Shown: positions 33,220-44,755, counted from the first letter of the stretch. The stretch is 64,000 nt of DNA from Brachypodium distachyon (GCF_000005505.3 NC_016135.3:5845501-5909500); one strand, 5' to 3'. Notes: generated from the sequence alone by a model not told the origin. Numbers and translations: made by a program.

Positions 33220-33985
33220 CCAACAAATCAAACGGCACATGATTCGGAGCTTGCTAGAGAAAGATATCACGAATTAAAGTTGAATCCGATTCGGGTCCGA
33301 GCTGTCAGGAGACCCGAATTTATTTTAATCACCCAGGCCGCATCCGGAGTCCAAATCAAGCAAACAAGTACTTGTTGGAAAGGTAATTACAAGAACTTTC
33401 CAACGGATTTGGCCCCATCAAGTGATTCGACTCGTGCTGACCGTGGCGGACAAAACAAGCTGACGGATCTGTTTTTCTGTTTACTAAAGAGTTGTAGTTT
33501 GTTAGGAAAGTTAGAGATAGAGTTGGATTTCGGACTCCTTATTCAAGGTGGACGAAAATATCTCTCCCTCCTCCTTTATATACCCCATGAGCCCCCCTAA
33601 GGAGCCTGGGGTTTTGATTAGATAAAGTTTAGCCATCTTTGCTACTTTCGTGTAATCGCGTGTGTCGGTTAGACCACCTGTTTTACCGTCGTCAAGACTC
33701 CAACTTATCGTCTCGTTGAGACATTGGTTTGATATAGTATATTCGCAATTTTAGATTGCATCTACTATTTATCTTGTTCTTGCTTGTTCTTCGATTGCTT
33801 GCAGGAACAAAGACCTTCGTGGTCAGGTTGATCGTGCCCCCGCGTGATCAATAACCCTCTGGAGTTGGTGTATCGATTGCTAAGGCGCTGCTTTCTAGGC
33901 CGTAGTCGGATCGTCAACGTCACCTCCTACCCAAATCGAGAGTTATCAGTCTCATCGAAAGATCGGGCCACCCCGACCCGCATCA
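33218..33985 (+). repeat. Truncated LTR, related to the solo LTR at 58263-59305
   Basis: This 768-bp segment is a highly similar copy, in opposite orientation, of most of the LTR at 58263-59030. It ends CCCGCATCA at 33985. A TATA-like TTTATATACC near 33578 suggests transcription rightward. About 275 bp of the other end are missing; the break joins the Harbinger pseudogene within a shared TTGGAA (plus strand TTCCAA, about 33218). Immediately right begins the Tat antisense gene tail, so the LTR is inserted into or recombined with that element. Confidence 0.8.
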
Positions 33986-34340
33986 TAGGTTCGAGCTACA
34001 GGCCGCAGTGGTGGACGCCACAGACATCTCCACGTTGATCCCGTTCTTCTCCGACTTGGTGGGGAAGCTCAGGGCGCTCGATGTCTGGATCTCCAAGTTC
34101 GGCGCTGACGACGTTGCCAACTGCGCCCGGGAGGTTGCCGGGACGATCCTCTCGAGGGTGCATCTCTGGGACCCGGAGTTCCCCTTTGAGACGCTGTTGG
34201 ACGGCTGGTCGGACAGCGAGGACGAACCTACCCACACTCAGGCGGTGAGTGGGTTTGTCGACGAGGTGGTCGAGGGGATGCAGCGGAAGCCGGACCCTGA
34301 GCCGTCCCCGGAGCCCCCGGCGAAGGATGCCGGCAACTAG
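33986..34340 (+). pseudogene. Tat-element plus-strand gene, C-terminal fragment (element 1)
   Basis: About 110 residues beginning FELQA (partly across the junction) match the C-terminal end of the gene at 40.3-41.46 kb: STLIPFFSDLVGKL, NCAREVAGTIL, DPEFPFETLLD. This copy ends with a Pro/Glu-rich tail (RKPDPEPSPEPPAKD) and stop at 34338-34340. It keeps a ~47-base stretch that is missing from the 41.4-kb copy, where the loss shifts the frame. The N-terminal part is absent. The function of this retroelement-borne protein is unknown. Confidence 0.75.
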
Positions 34341-35535
34341 GTGCCGTAGCCCCCTGCCGGCCCCTGCTGCTTCCTTGTTCATCTTCTTTTGTTTCTGTCC
34401 TGCAAGTGTGGCGCTTTGCGCCGTTTGAACAATTACATTTTCATTAGTTCCTGTAATCGTTTGCTACTTAATTAATCCGGCTCTTTAGTTCTGTTTAATC
34501 CTTGTTCCTTGTTCCCGGGGCTGCCTCGTGGGGTGGATCCCTTTGCCTTTGTGTATTGTGCTTTGTGTTGCCGAGGACTTGTACGCCTCACCCTTGACCA
34601 GACCAGGGACTTGGGACGGACCCGCGGTGCCGACCTGGGGTCAAGTAGCAGCGGCGAGCCACTCCGCTTGCAGGGTAACTACTCCAAGCCATGCCCTCCC
34701 GGGACGGACCCAGAAGCCGCCCAGGGAGCGCACTCCCCCCGCAAGCGTCCTTTCAACACCCCAGCCACACGCGGGTTTCGGGGCCACACTTAGCGAGGCG
34801 GCGATTAGTTATGTTTAGTTCTCAGAGAGTCTATTGTTCAGGTTCAAGCACTTAGCTTTTCGTTTGGTCTCGTGCTCGGTAAGCTTGCCAGAGGCGTGCG
34901 CCTGGTGCGTCGCCCTTGAGAGACCCTGTTTGTGGGATGCGGCGGGAACGCCACGACAAGATCGCCGCTGGCGACAAGCGCCGATGACGATGCTACCGCC
35001 ACGTCTGCGTAGCAACCCCCGCCTTTGGAAGAGCCCTTGTTATTGGAGGAACCTGTTCTGAGGGGTGCAGTAGGGACGCCGTGACATCCTCGCCACCACC
35101 GGCAAACGCGGGTGGCGAAGACCTCACGGCGTCCCTGCAGCAGCCCTCGCTGCTTGGGGAAAAGCCCACCTGAGGGACGCAGCAGGGACGCTGTGGTGGG
35201 CCAGAGAAAACGGCGAACGCCGTCACCGCCATCACAACGTCCTCGCGGCGGCCCTCGCCCCTGGGGGCGCCCTCTGGAGGGGTGCGAGAGCGACACTATG
35301 GTAATGCACCCGCCGGCGTTGAGCACTAATGGCATGCACCACCCTAGTGTCTCCGCGGCAGCCCTCGCTCCCTGCGGAGATACCCTCTAGAGGGATGCGG
35401 CAGGGGCACTGCGGCAGTGGACCCGTCAGCGCTGGGCGCTGATGGAATGCACCACCATAGTGTCTCCGCAGCAACCCTCGCCCCGGAGCTGCTCGCTAGA
35501 GGAGGTGTCATCGCACGGGGCTCCGACACCGGGGG
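34341..35535 (+). mobile_element. Tat element 1: 3' non-coding region with hairpin cassettes
   Basis: The first 450 bases parallel 41458-41930 (shared TGTGGCGCTTTGCGCCGTTTG and CTTGTTCCTTGTTCCCGGGG). The later part, about 34930-35520, is GC-rich and made of related cassettes with recurring CAGCCCTCGC, GCACC(C) and GATGG(A/C)ATGCACC. Two cassettes form hairpins (see 35290-35475). The segment joins the LTR at 35536 without any gag-pol between them. Confidence 0.7.
35290..35475 (+). repeat. Hairpin cassettes, element 1
   Basis: Cassette a has outer arms GACACTATGG (35292-35301) and CCCTAGTGTC (35342-35351), 9 of 10 pairs. Cassette b has GGCACTGCGG near 35405 and CCATAGTGTC near 35455, complementary over 9 of 10 if G-T wobble is counted. 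In cassette b an inner CAGCGC...GCGCTG stem lies between the arms. These are the same architecture as at 42395-42680 but with other stem sequences. Confidence 0.65.
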
Positions 35536-36453
35536 TGCGCCGGCACCCCCTTTTCAGGTTCGGTAGTGGGCTACGGGGATCGCTCCGGCGATCGCTGGTG
35601 GGACCAATGCAAAGCGTAAAATATACCGAGAACACTACTCACGGGCACATGCACATGCTTTTTACCCAGGCTCGGGCCACCTTGCAGTGTAAAACCCTAC
35701 GTCCTACTTGTCTGAGCTTATATTACTAAGCAATCAGCTGTTTACAGGGTTGCCAGGGAAAGCCCCGGGGCGATATCTTTTTGGCTAAGTGCTCTTTCTA
35801 CTTTGGACCACTGCTGGTGTTGCACTAGGCTGATCGGAACCGAACGAGCTGAACCCTAGTGAAGAAATCAAACCTAGACTTAACGAAAAAAACTAAAACC
35901 GGAACCCGTTGACCGTGGGCGGGGGTCCTCCTTTTATAGCCAAGGGGATACCACAGGTGCCACGGTGCATGGTTTACAAGTGGCGAGCAGGGAGATAGGG
36001 CAACTCCCCTCGGTGCGCTGGTATGCATGCATGAATGCCAACTCCGCTGCTAAGGGTCTAGAGCCTAGTAAGTTGGATTGGACAGACACTGTTTGCCTGA
36101 CTAGATGGGTAACTCCCCTCGTGCCGGCCCGTTAAAAGCACCGTGCGCCTCACTCCTCGCCCTGGCGAAACTGCACGCTGGGCGCCTGGCACGCGCTCAC
36201 GTGGCGCCGCTGCTCTGCTCGCTCGGCCCCGCCCTCACGACGGGAGCCTGCGCCCGGGAACCTCTCCTCCCTCAAGTGACTTCCCGAGAGGCGGCCAGGC
36301 GGGAATATTCCCCGAAGCCCCGCTAACCCTTCCGGGCTGGTGGCTTGCCGGGCCGCCTGTTCGCTGCCGCCCGGGGTGAGTACCTCCCGGGAACTCAGCG
36401 ATGCGACCCACGCGTCGTGCAACGGTGGTTCCCCGAGTGCCACTGGTGCGACA
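35536..36453 (-). repeat. Tat-lineage LTR (918 bp), left
   Basis: On the minus strand it starts TGTCGCACC at 36453 and ends GGCGCA at 35536. The LTR at 49256-50178 (923 bp) aligns end to end, with shared strings such as ATCGCTCCGGCGATCGC and GCGATGCGACCCACGCGTCG. A polypurine tract lies directly inside at its right, so it is the 3' LTR of the minus-strand element to its right. On its left it abuts another Tat internal remnant. Confidence 0.9.
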
Positions 36454-36475
36454 GTAGCCCCCGGGCGTGGGCCGG
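36454..36475 (-). other. Polypurine tract of the Tat element
   Basis: Plus-strand GTAGCCCCCGGGCGTGGGCC corresponds to a purine-rich minus-strand tract ending in CCCGGGGGCTAC just before the LTR start TGTCGCAC. The same tract occurs next to the LTR at 60882. It would prime plus-strand DNA synthesis. Confidence 0.75.
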
Positions 36476-38990
36476 CAACACCTATTCCCGGACAAGCTTT
36501 TCCCAGTCGGTTGCCGGGCTTCGCCCCCACCGACGCGTGGGTCCCGACTCGCCTCGGGCCCGCGTCTCTTCGCTGTCCCACGTACCCTGCCGTTACGGAC
36601 GGAGTAGTGGGTGCGTGATTTCCGCCGTAACCTCCCTCTTAAACAGGGACGTTAAGGCCACTCTTCGCATAATTCCCTTTGATTAGGAATTATCCCCGCG
36701 CACCCGTAGGGTGCGGAACCAGCCGTTACCAAACGGCCGGGTGCTATAAAGTTTTTACTGCTGCTCCAAGGGGAAAACACTTTGCCAAGGCCGCCGCCGA
36801 CAAAGACCGGAAGAAACAGGAGATGAGGGCCTCGCTAGCCTTCTACCGGCCTGGCTACAACGGCGAGGCGCTGGCCAAGATCCAGCACGCCGTCGCCTCC
36901 TGATTCAGTGAGCATGGGGAGACCCACATCCTCCCCGCAGGCGCCGACCATCAGGAAAATGACTTCCGGGTGTTCGGGCGCTTCCTCCTCACCGGGTTGG
37001 TGCCCCCGTTCTCCTTGTTTCTCCACGCGCTGATGGAGTCGTACCAGTTGCGGGTGGTGCAGCTCCACCCCACGTTGCTCTACCTCGTCGCCATCTTCCA
37101 ATTCCTCTGTCAGGCGTTCGTCGGAGTGATCCCGTTGGTGCCGCTCTTCCGCCACTACTTCTAACCCCGGATCGACAACGCGAACGCGATGTCGTTGGGG
37201 GTGGTGTTCCGCGCCCGCGACCGGATGAAATCTGAGTTCATCGTCCAGTCGGAGAAGAAGATCGAGAAGGAGTGGCGCGGGGACTGGTGCTGGGTTCGCG
37301 TAGAAGACCCCAAGGAGTTCATCCTCCCGCTCGCCGAGTTGCCGCAACCCCACTCCGGCTGGCGGGACCGGTACTACCGCGACGCCGATCTCCTTCCATC
37401 CTGGAGAAGATCAAGGCTTTGCGGTTGGCTGGGCTTACCGACATCGATGTGGCGCGCACCTTCATCACCCGGCGCGTCGCACCGCTCCAGCTGCGTTCTC
37501 GGCCCGCGTGTTCCGGGGACAGGACACGCCTCCACCGCGAAGGCGTGGATCTGGAATCCCTCCAGGTGTGGGTGAGGGGGATATCCGGCGAGGACCTTCC
37601 CACAACGAGGTTCCCGCCGGGAGTCATCTCCCTCCACGCCGGCTTTGAGGGGCTCAACGACATAGTCGCCGCCTTCCCGCCCTGCAACAAGTGGGGATTG
37701 ATGGACGATACCCCCACTCGGACCCCGCGCGCTCCCGTGCCGGCACCTCGCGGGAAGCAAGTGCTTGAGGAGAGCGGGGGCAAGTCGGAGATCAGCTAGC
37801 CCTCCCTCCAGTCTCTAGATGACGAGGCGGGCCAGACTGCGGCGTCCCAAGTAGTCGTCCCTGTGGGCGACGAATAGGAGGACAGTGATGACGTGCCCCT
37901 GGACGTGCGAAGATCAAGGGCGTGCGCAGCGGCCGCGGCTACCTCCACGGTGGCGGCGGCGGCATCCGCCCCAGCAGCGACTCCCAGCTCTGCGGCGGCA
38001 GCCGCCTTAGGGGCGTCCGTCGGTACCTCGGCGGCGACCACACCCGTGGGGGCCACCGGAGCCACGGCGGTGACAACCCTGGCGGCGGCTGCCTCAGCAG
38101 CAGCTGCGGGGCCGCGTTGGCATCCACACCGGGGGCAGCCTCGTCATCGGTTCCTGCGGCACCCCACGGGCGCCTACGGCCCACCTGCTCGGGGGGTCTT
38201 CCGGGGCTTCGCGCTCCGGCACAACCCCCCGAGGACCGATTTGCCGGCGAGCGCCAGCAAGAGGAGGAGGGGCGACTCCCCGCCGAGCAAGCGGGCGCGC
38301 ACGGATGCTAGCAGCGCCGCCGACCCGACCGGCACAAGGGCTAGCGGCGCCGTCATCGCACCTGCCGAGGACCCAGCCCTGACGTAGGTGGCGCCGGCGA
38401 CTGGTACGGCTCCTTCCTTCCTCCTTCGGTGTATTTTCAATTGCCAGTTAATCACACAACCGCACCTTCTCTTTCCGCGGGTGGCACTTCGCCCGCGGCA
38501 AGCCTCTCGGAGGCTCCTGCCGGGACGGAAGAGGAGGGGGACGCTCCCCCCGGAAGTCCAACGGCCTCGCAAAGTAACCACCCTGGGCCCCCCTTGTCCG
38601 CCTCCGGTTACTCTTTCGCTTGCCGCTTCTCACACTTCTTGCTGCTACAGGCCCAAGCGCGCCCGCACCGGGACCGGGCCTACCGTGGTTGATCTCGACT
38701 CCGACGTCGAGGTCACGGGGGTGGCGGAGGAGCCGGCAGCGGCTCCCGCACCAAGCCCTACCGCGCCGGCCACGACGGCAGCGGCGACCACCCGATGACG
38801 TGCCAGCAGCCGCGGACGCAGCTGGCGCGGATTCGTCTGCTGCCCAGCAGGGGACGGGCCTTGCCGGGGGCGTGACAGCTTCACCAGCCCCGCAGTCCCC
38901 GGGCGTGGGTGAAGGGGAGGTCGCCGGGGAAGGGCGACAGGATGCCCCGGCGCAAGCAGATGACCCCCCGCTCAGCTCTACGGTGGCGGG

Positions 38991-40317
38991 TGAAGGGGCG
39001 CGTAGAGATAAACAAAAACTTTTCCTACGCGAACTCCCAAGATCTAGCCGAGGTAGAAGGCCACGAGGATTACCACTAGACGCGCAGTTGCGGATTATCG
39101 ATGCGGCGCCTTGATGCAGTGCAGTCGCTCGATCCGATCCAGCCGATCCAATCCTGCGATCGTCGAAGTGCTGAACGTACAGCACCTCTGCCGGTATCCA
39201 CACGTGCGAGGAGGAGCTCCGGCGGCGGACTGCTAGGTCCGGTGCGACGGTTGGACTGAATGGGGTTAGGGTTCTCAACGCATGAGAGTGGAAAAACCGT
39301 GCCCCTTAGGCATCCCACGCCCCTGCTTATATACCGAGTGGAAGTGGGCTCCAGCACTTGTGGCCCATCCACTCTGCGAGTCCAACTCGCATTGTCAGCC
39401 CAAATCCGGTTTGGGTCCAACCCGACCAAATACTTGCTCCCGCTCTTAAGTGTGTGACCCTGCAGGCTCATGGCGACTTGGACACGATTGGAGTCCGACT
39501 CTCAATCGATCAATCGGTAGCGGCTCCTAGCAGAACGTGCCGACTCCCAAGTACCATCGAGTCATGATGACGTACCTTCCAATGTGACATACGTCTTAGT
39601 CCCTTTTGCCTCACGATATACCTTGTCAAACTATAGGCGATTAATCGTCATCCCTTTAATAGTTCAACTCTCTTCTCGATCTGTGATATACGATTCATCC
39701 GACTAACTCTTAGTCGATCGACCCGGTTAACAGTTAACCGAGTCGCGCATGGCCATGCTTCCCGAATCATATCACTCGAGAGGGTCCAGAGAATATCTCT
39801 CCAGTCGGAGGGGCAAAATCCCATCTTGGTTATCCACATCACACAGTTTGATTCTCAGTCAACCCGAACTCTGCCTTTATAACTGCCCTGTTATGGAACA
39901 ACGTTTGACAGAACCTAAGTTGGTGATCCACAACTCGGATTGTGCGATAACCTCAGGTCTAAGGATTACATTGATTGAGACATGCAAATGATGACCTACT
40001 CGTTGCATCTCAATATGGGTCAGTCCGACTCGCTAAACTCTTTAGCCGAGTCCGTGTAAGCTGGAATGACATCACCATGCCCATGACAAGTGGAACCGAG
40101 TCATCAGCCAACTTTCACATTAGTTTAGGTTATGTGTCCAGCAGAACCTCAATGACTAAGGACAATTTAGTACGAACAACATGAATACATAGTTCCACAA
40201 TCAAATCACATATTCAATGATACATATCAGATGTTGAAACAAGGACAACTTAATAATATTTATGAATACATTGGGAATTACATCATACATGATTGCCTCT
40301 AGGGCATATTCCCAACA
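38991..40317 (-). mobile_element. Angela-like Copia solo LTR
   Basis: The minus strand starts TGTTGGGAATATGCCCTAGA at 40317, the signature start of Angela/BARE-type Copia LTRs, and contains no internal domain. A TATA-like TTATATACC on the plus strand near 39329 lies in an otherwise LTR-like region. The left limit is uncertain. If it is TG at 38991, the flanks are GCGGG (38986-38990) and GCTGG (40318-40322), 4 of 5 bases matching, which fits an old target duplication. Confidence 0.75.
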
Positions 40318-40329
40318 GCTGGGGGGGGG

Positions 40330-41457
40330 GGGGGCTTCGTCCTCATCGGCCGCCTCCCTCAACACCGACCTCAGCACCCTTGCCGGGGTGGCTTGGCATC
40401 CCATCACTTGGGATCCGAGCATCTTCGAGCGAGGGCACCGGTTCCCGGACGCCATCAAGGACCCACAACTAGCCTTCGTCACCTCTTTCAACGAGGTGAG
40501 GGAGCACCATGCAATCGCCAAGAGCCAGCTTGGCGAGGTTCGGGAAGCTGTGGAGAAGGAGCGGCAACAGCTTTCCCAGCTGCGGGAAGAGACGCGCCTC
40601 GCCAGAGAGGAGGCACGCCTTGCTCGGGAAGCCCTGGAGGACGCCGACGTACCGGTCGTCCCGGAAGCTAAGCTCTACCGGCGACTGGAGGCTCAGCGCG
40701 CTGAGCTTCAGGGAGCTCTGCACTTGCTGGCGGCGACCCTCGAGGAAACCAAGAAGGAGCACGCCGGGGTGCTCGCGGTAGCCCAGGCCCGGCTCGACGA
40801 GAAGAGCGATCTGATCGCCAACTACCGTGGCGAGATCCAGGGTCTGTGTGTCAAGGCCACCGATGGTGCGGTGGAAGCGGCGGCCCGGCATGAGATCCAG
40901 CTCGGCTCTGCTAAGGACAGAGCGGCCCGGCTCGAGACCGAGCGGGCCACTGTCCGGGAGGAGCTTGCCAAGGCTGGCAAGGACAATGCGGTCAAGACCG
41001 TGGAGCTCGCGGCGCTGGAGAACAACCTCAGCAAGGCCAAGAAGGCTGCGCACGATGCCCGGCTCCACCATGGCACGCTGATCGTGCAGCGGCACCTGGA
41101 GACCGAGAAGCTACTCAGGATCGCCCAGGCGCTGCGCGACTTGTTGCCCAGGTTCGAGTTGCAGGCCGCGGCGGTGGACGGCAAGGACGTCTCGACGCTG
41201 ATCTCCTTCTTCTCCGACCTGGTGGGGAAGCTCGGGGCGCTCGACGTCCGGATCGCCCAGTACGGTGCCAACGAGGTTGCCAATTGCGCCCGGGAGGTTG
41301 CCGGGACGATCCTCCCGAGGGTACACCTCCGGGACCCGGAGTTTCCCTTCGAGTCTCTGCTGGACGCTTGGTTGGACAGCAAGGATGATCGCACCCACAC
41401 TCAAGCCGGACCCCGAGCCGTCCCCGGAGCCCCCGGCGGAAGACGACGGCATTTAGT
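40330..41457 (+). CDS. Coiled-coil region of the Tat plus-strand gene (element 2)
   Basis: An open stretch of about 370 residues begins after the solo LTR and a run of 14 G. It starts ASSSSAASLNTDL. From about residue 55 to 320 it is rich in Glu, Arg, Ala and Leu with heptad spacing (EVREAVEKERQQLSQLREE, LAREEARLAREALED, LETERATVREELAKA), a long coiled coil. The C-terminal block (ISFFSDLVGKLGALDVRI, NCAREVAGTILPRV) is shared with 33986-34340. Near the end the frame shifts, so the original KPDPEPSPEPPAED tail is now read out of frame. Because it lies in a dead transposon copy, expression is doubtful. A structural or nuclear-targeting role is sometimes suggested for such proteins; here it is unknown. 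Confidence 0.7.
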
Positions 41458-43524
41458 TGCCGCAGCCCCCGGCCGTCCCTGTTGTTTTCTGGTTTACCTT
41501 CTTTCGTTTTTGTCCTGCAAGTGTGGCGCTTTGCGCCGTTTGAACAATTACATTTCTATTAGCACATGTAATCATCCACTACTTAGTTAATCAAGCTCTT
41601 TAATTTTTCTTAATTCTTGTTCCTTGTTCCCGGGGCTGCCTTGCTGGTTCCCTTAGCCTTTGTGTGTTGTGCTTTGTGTTGCCGGGGCCTCGCGCGCCTC
41701 ACCCTTGACCGGACAAGGGACCCGGGACAGACCCGCAGTGCCGACCTGGGGTCAAGCGGTAGCGGCTGCCATTCCACTTGCGGGATAACTACTCCAAGCC
41801 ATGCCCTCCCAGGACGGACTCAGAAGCCACACGGGGAGCGCACACCCCCGCAAGCTTCCTTCTAACACCCTGGCCATGCGCAGGTTCCGGGGCCACACTT
41901 GGCGAGGCAGCGTTCAGCTACGTTCAGTTCTTAGAGAGTTTGCCGTTCAGGTGCAAGCGCTTAGCTTTTCCTTCGGTCTCACGCTCGAAGCGTTTGCCGG
42001 AGGTCCACTCCTGGTTCGTTGCCGTTGGAAATGCCTGATAGAGGGATGCAGCGGGAACGCCGCGGCAGGATCGCTGCCGGCGTCAAGCACCGATGACGAT
42101 GCTACTGCCGCGTCACCGCGGCAACCCTCGCCCTTGGAGGAGCCTCTGGTTTCAGAAGAGCCTGTTCCGAGGGATGCAGCAGGGATGTCGTGACTTCCTC
42201 GCCACCACCGCCGACGCGAGCCGCGAGGACACCACGGCGTCCCCGCCGCAGCCCTCGCTGCTTGGGGGAAAAACTGCCGGAGGGCCGCAGAAGGGACGCT
42301 GCGGTGGGCCGGAGCGAACGGCGAACGTCGGTACCGGCACCATCACAGCGTCCTCGCGACGACCCTCGCCTATGGAGGCGCCCTCTGGAGGGATGCGGCA
42401 AGAGCACTGTGGCAGTGCACCCGTCAGCGCCGAGCGCTGATGGAATGCACCCCCACTGTGCTTCTGTGGCAGCCCTCGCCCCGGAGCCGCTCACTAGAGG
42501 AGGTGCGGCAGGGACACGGTGGCAGTGCACCCGCCGGTGCCGAGCGCTGGTGGGATGCACCCCCACCGTGTCTCTGCGGCACCCCTCGGAGCGGACTCGA
42601 TGGAAGGACGCGACAAGGGTGCGATGGCAGTGCACCTGTCGGCACCGAGCGCTGATGGGATGCACCCCCATCGCACCTCTGCGGCTCCCCTCCCTTCCTC
42701 AGTCTTTACCTGGTTGCGCGCTGAGCCGTTCCATGGCCGGGGCGCCCCTTTTATAGGCGCGGGGTGTGGGCTTGCCACCGCGCGCGACGGATCGGCGCAG
42801 CACCCGTGGCGCCCCGCCCTTTGAAGTGCGGTGCAGTCTTCGCCACCCCGCATGCCAAGTTGCTGTGGCACAGGTGGCGACCTCCTCCTGAGTCAAGGGC
42901 CTCGGAGTGCGGGATTCTCTCGTGGTGCGGTCACTCGGCACCACAAGGCACCGCTACGCACCATGGTCCGTGGACGGTCCACAAGCATTACAGTGCGCAA
43001 GATTCCGCCTTTGCCCTGCACGTTAGATTCTTACCAAACCCGAGGTGCTGCAAAAAAATTTTGAAATTCACGAAAATGCAGAGCAGTATGGGTAATCTCC
43101 TGCCTCCCAGCCCCCGGACGTGGAAGGGTCGATGTCAAACTTGTTTGTGAGCACTTTATTTCCTAGGCACAGCGTCTGCGTGATGCCCAATGCGGGAGGC
43201 CCGGCAACTACATGTCCTGTGATGCCCGTTGCGGGAAGCCCGGGAACTGCATGCCCTGTGCCGAAGAGATCTAGCAACATGTTTATGTTTTCGAGGCTCC
43301 GGCAGCCCCCTGCTCACAACCAAGTATGGAAAGACACTTCCGTGCACCTGAAGCAGGAGACAAAAGGACGAGGAACATGCAAATAAACAAGGCAACCTTA
43401 AAATTAAGGAAAAAGCACTTATCTTTATTCACAATAACCAGTGGTTTACACACGGGGGTTGCCCGGCTACACTAGTTTGAGAGGTATGCATCGGCGGCAT
43501 CACCTGAGGGTCAGGCTCCGCTGC
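41458..43524 (+). mobile_element. Tat element 2: non-coding region between the two opposed genes
   Basis: This separates the end of the plus-strand gene (41457) from the end of the minus-strand pol gene (43525). The left part matches 34341-34800. The middle (about 41990-42700) is a GC-rich cassette array. The right part (42700-43524) has no gene that I recognise; near 43190-43265 the string TGATGCCC(A/G)(A/T)TGCGGGA(G/A)GCCCGG occurs twice. The convergent layout means transcripts from both strands could overlap here. Confidence 0.6.
42395..42680 (+). repeat. Tandem ~107-bp cassettes with complementary stems
   Basis: GGCAGTGCAC recurs at 42411, 42521 and 42626 (periods 110 and 105). Each cassette has outer arms that match each other but differ from the neighbours: AGCACTGTGG/CCACTGTGCT (one mismatch), GACACGGTGG (42513-42522)/CCACCGTGTC (42563-42572), and GGTGCGATGG (42618-42627)/CCATCGCACC (42668-42677). 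Between them lies a second stem around a CGA loop, for example CAGCGC-CGA-GCGCTG in the first. The pattern suggests a folded RNA or cruciform DNA under selection, or repeated hairpin-mediated copying. Confidence 0.8.
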
Positions 43525-44755
43525 TTCACGGGTAGAACTTGCGCAAGTGCTCATTATTCCAACTATTTTGCACCTGCAAGCCATCTTCGGTTTCCAGCCG
43601 GACAGCCCCCGGTCTGGTCACTTGTACTACCCGGAAGGGCCCCTCCCATTTTGGAGTCAACTTGTTCCCGGCCTTCGTTTCTTATATCCGGCGCAGGACA
43701 AGGTCTCCGTTCTCGAGCCCCCGGGGACGGACTCGTCTGTCGTGATAACGACGGAGTCCCTACTGGTAGCGCGCCGCTCGCACAGCAGCCCGGCATCGAA
43801 GCTCTTTGATGAAGTTTAGATCGTCAACCCTTTGCTCGTGTTGGCTGGTGTTGCCGTATGTGCGTACCCGGGGAGATCCGTGCTTGAGCTCGAGGGGCAG
43901 CACCGCTTCTGCCCCGTAGACAAGGGCGAAAGGGGTTTCGCCCGTTGCCCGACTGGGTGTGGTCCTGATTGACCACAGTACGGGCTGGAGTTCTTCAACC
44001 CAATGTTTCCCGTGGCCTTTGAGCTTGTCAATGGTTCTCGTCTTGAGCCCCCGCAGCACTTCTGCGTTGGCTCGCTCCGCCTGCCCGTTACTCCTAGGGT
44101 GAGCAACGGACGCGAAGTGCAACTTGGTGCGCATGCCCTCGCAGTAGGCTTGGAACACCGCGCTCGTGAATTGTGTGCCATTGTCGGTGATGATGCCGTT
44201 AGGCACACCGAACCGGCACACAATGTTGTTGAAAAACTTGATGGCCGCCTGGGCGGTCACCTTCCGCACTGGTTCCACTTCCACCCACTTGGAGAACTTG
44301 GCGATGGCCACGAACAAATACTCGTAGCCGCCGACTGCCCTCGGCAACTTGCCAACGATGTCCAGCCCCCAGACCGCGAACGGCCACGAGGCCAGGATGA
44401 CATGCAGGGCCTGCGCCGGCTGGTTGCTCTTCTTCGAGTGGAACTGGCACGCTTCGCACATCTTCACCAGCTGCTCTGTGTCGGCCAGGGCCGTGGGCCA
44501 GTAAAAACCGTGCCTGAACGCCTTGCCGGCCAGCGCCCGAGAGGCCACATGGTGGGAGCATGTGCCCCGATGTATCTCCTCTAACAGCGCGCGCCCTTCG
44601 TCTTGGGGCACGCAGAGGAGCTTGACCCCATTCACATGCCTGCGGTAGAGGTTTCTGTCCACCACGGCGTACATTTTGGCTTGCCGGGCCACTCGCTCTG
44701 CGGCAACGTCGTCTTTCGGGAGGGCCTCTCCCTTCAGGTCGCGGGCGATTTCCAC
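43525..44755 (-). pseudogene. Tat element 2 integrase
   Basis: The zinc-binding region shows HRGTCSHH and CEACQFHSKK. The DDE core is complete: Asp in WGLDIVGKL (44360-44362), Asp in ITDNGTQF (44183-44185), Glu in GQAERANAE (44075-44077), with spacing of about 59 and 36 residues. The C-terminal module (KWEGPFRVVQVT, NEHLRKFYP) ends at a TGA at 43525-43527 but lies in another frame, so a frameshift falls near 43760-43800. Integrase inserts the element's cDNA into chromosomes. Except for that frameshift the domain looks well preserved, which suggests a fairly young element. Confidence 0.88.

Larger units (their letters stand above)
36760..41457 (+). pseudogene. Plus-strand 'putative gypsy type transposon' gene of Tat element 2, interrupted
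   Basis: This gene lies opposite to gag-pol. Its first part (36820-37360) holds the domain known as putative gypsy type transposon: FRVFGRFLLTGLVPPFS, AIFQFLCQAFVGVIPLVPLF and WRGDWCWVRV are recognisable. A TGA at 36901-36903 and a TAA at 37162-37164 break the frame. A second part (37400-37797) ends at a TAG. Ala/Pro-rich, low-complexity sequence follows to about 38990. There a ~1.3-kb Copia solo LTR is inserted, and the coiled-coil part resumes at 40330. Probable introns are present (acceptor CTGCTACAG at about 38650). The intact-looking relative is at 61340. Known function: none established; such genes occur in grass Gypsy elements. Confidence 0.75.

Noticed and set aside
37896..38800. Separate Ala/Pro-rich genes on either strand
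   Set aside because: They are frames of the low-complexity middle part of the Tat plus-strand gene and its antisense shadows.
41968..42756. Open frames through the hairpin cassette array
   Set aside because: All three frames on both strands are open in a GC-rich repeat; the stem pattern, not codon structure, is what is conserved.
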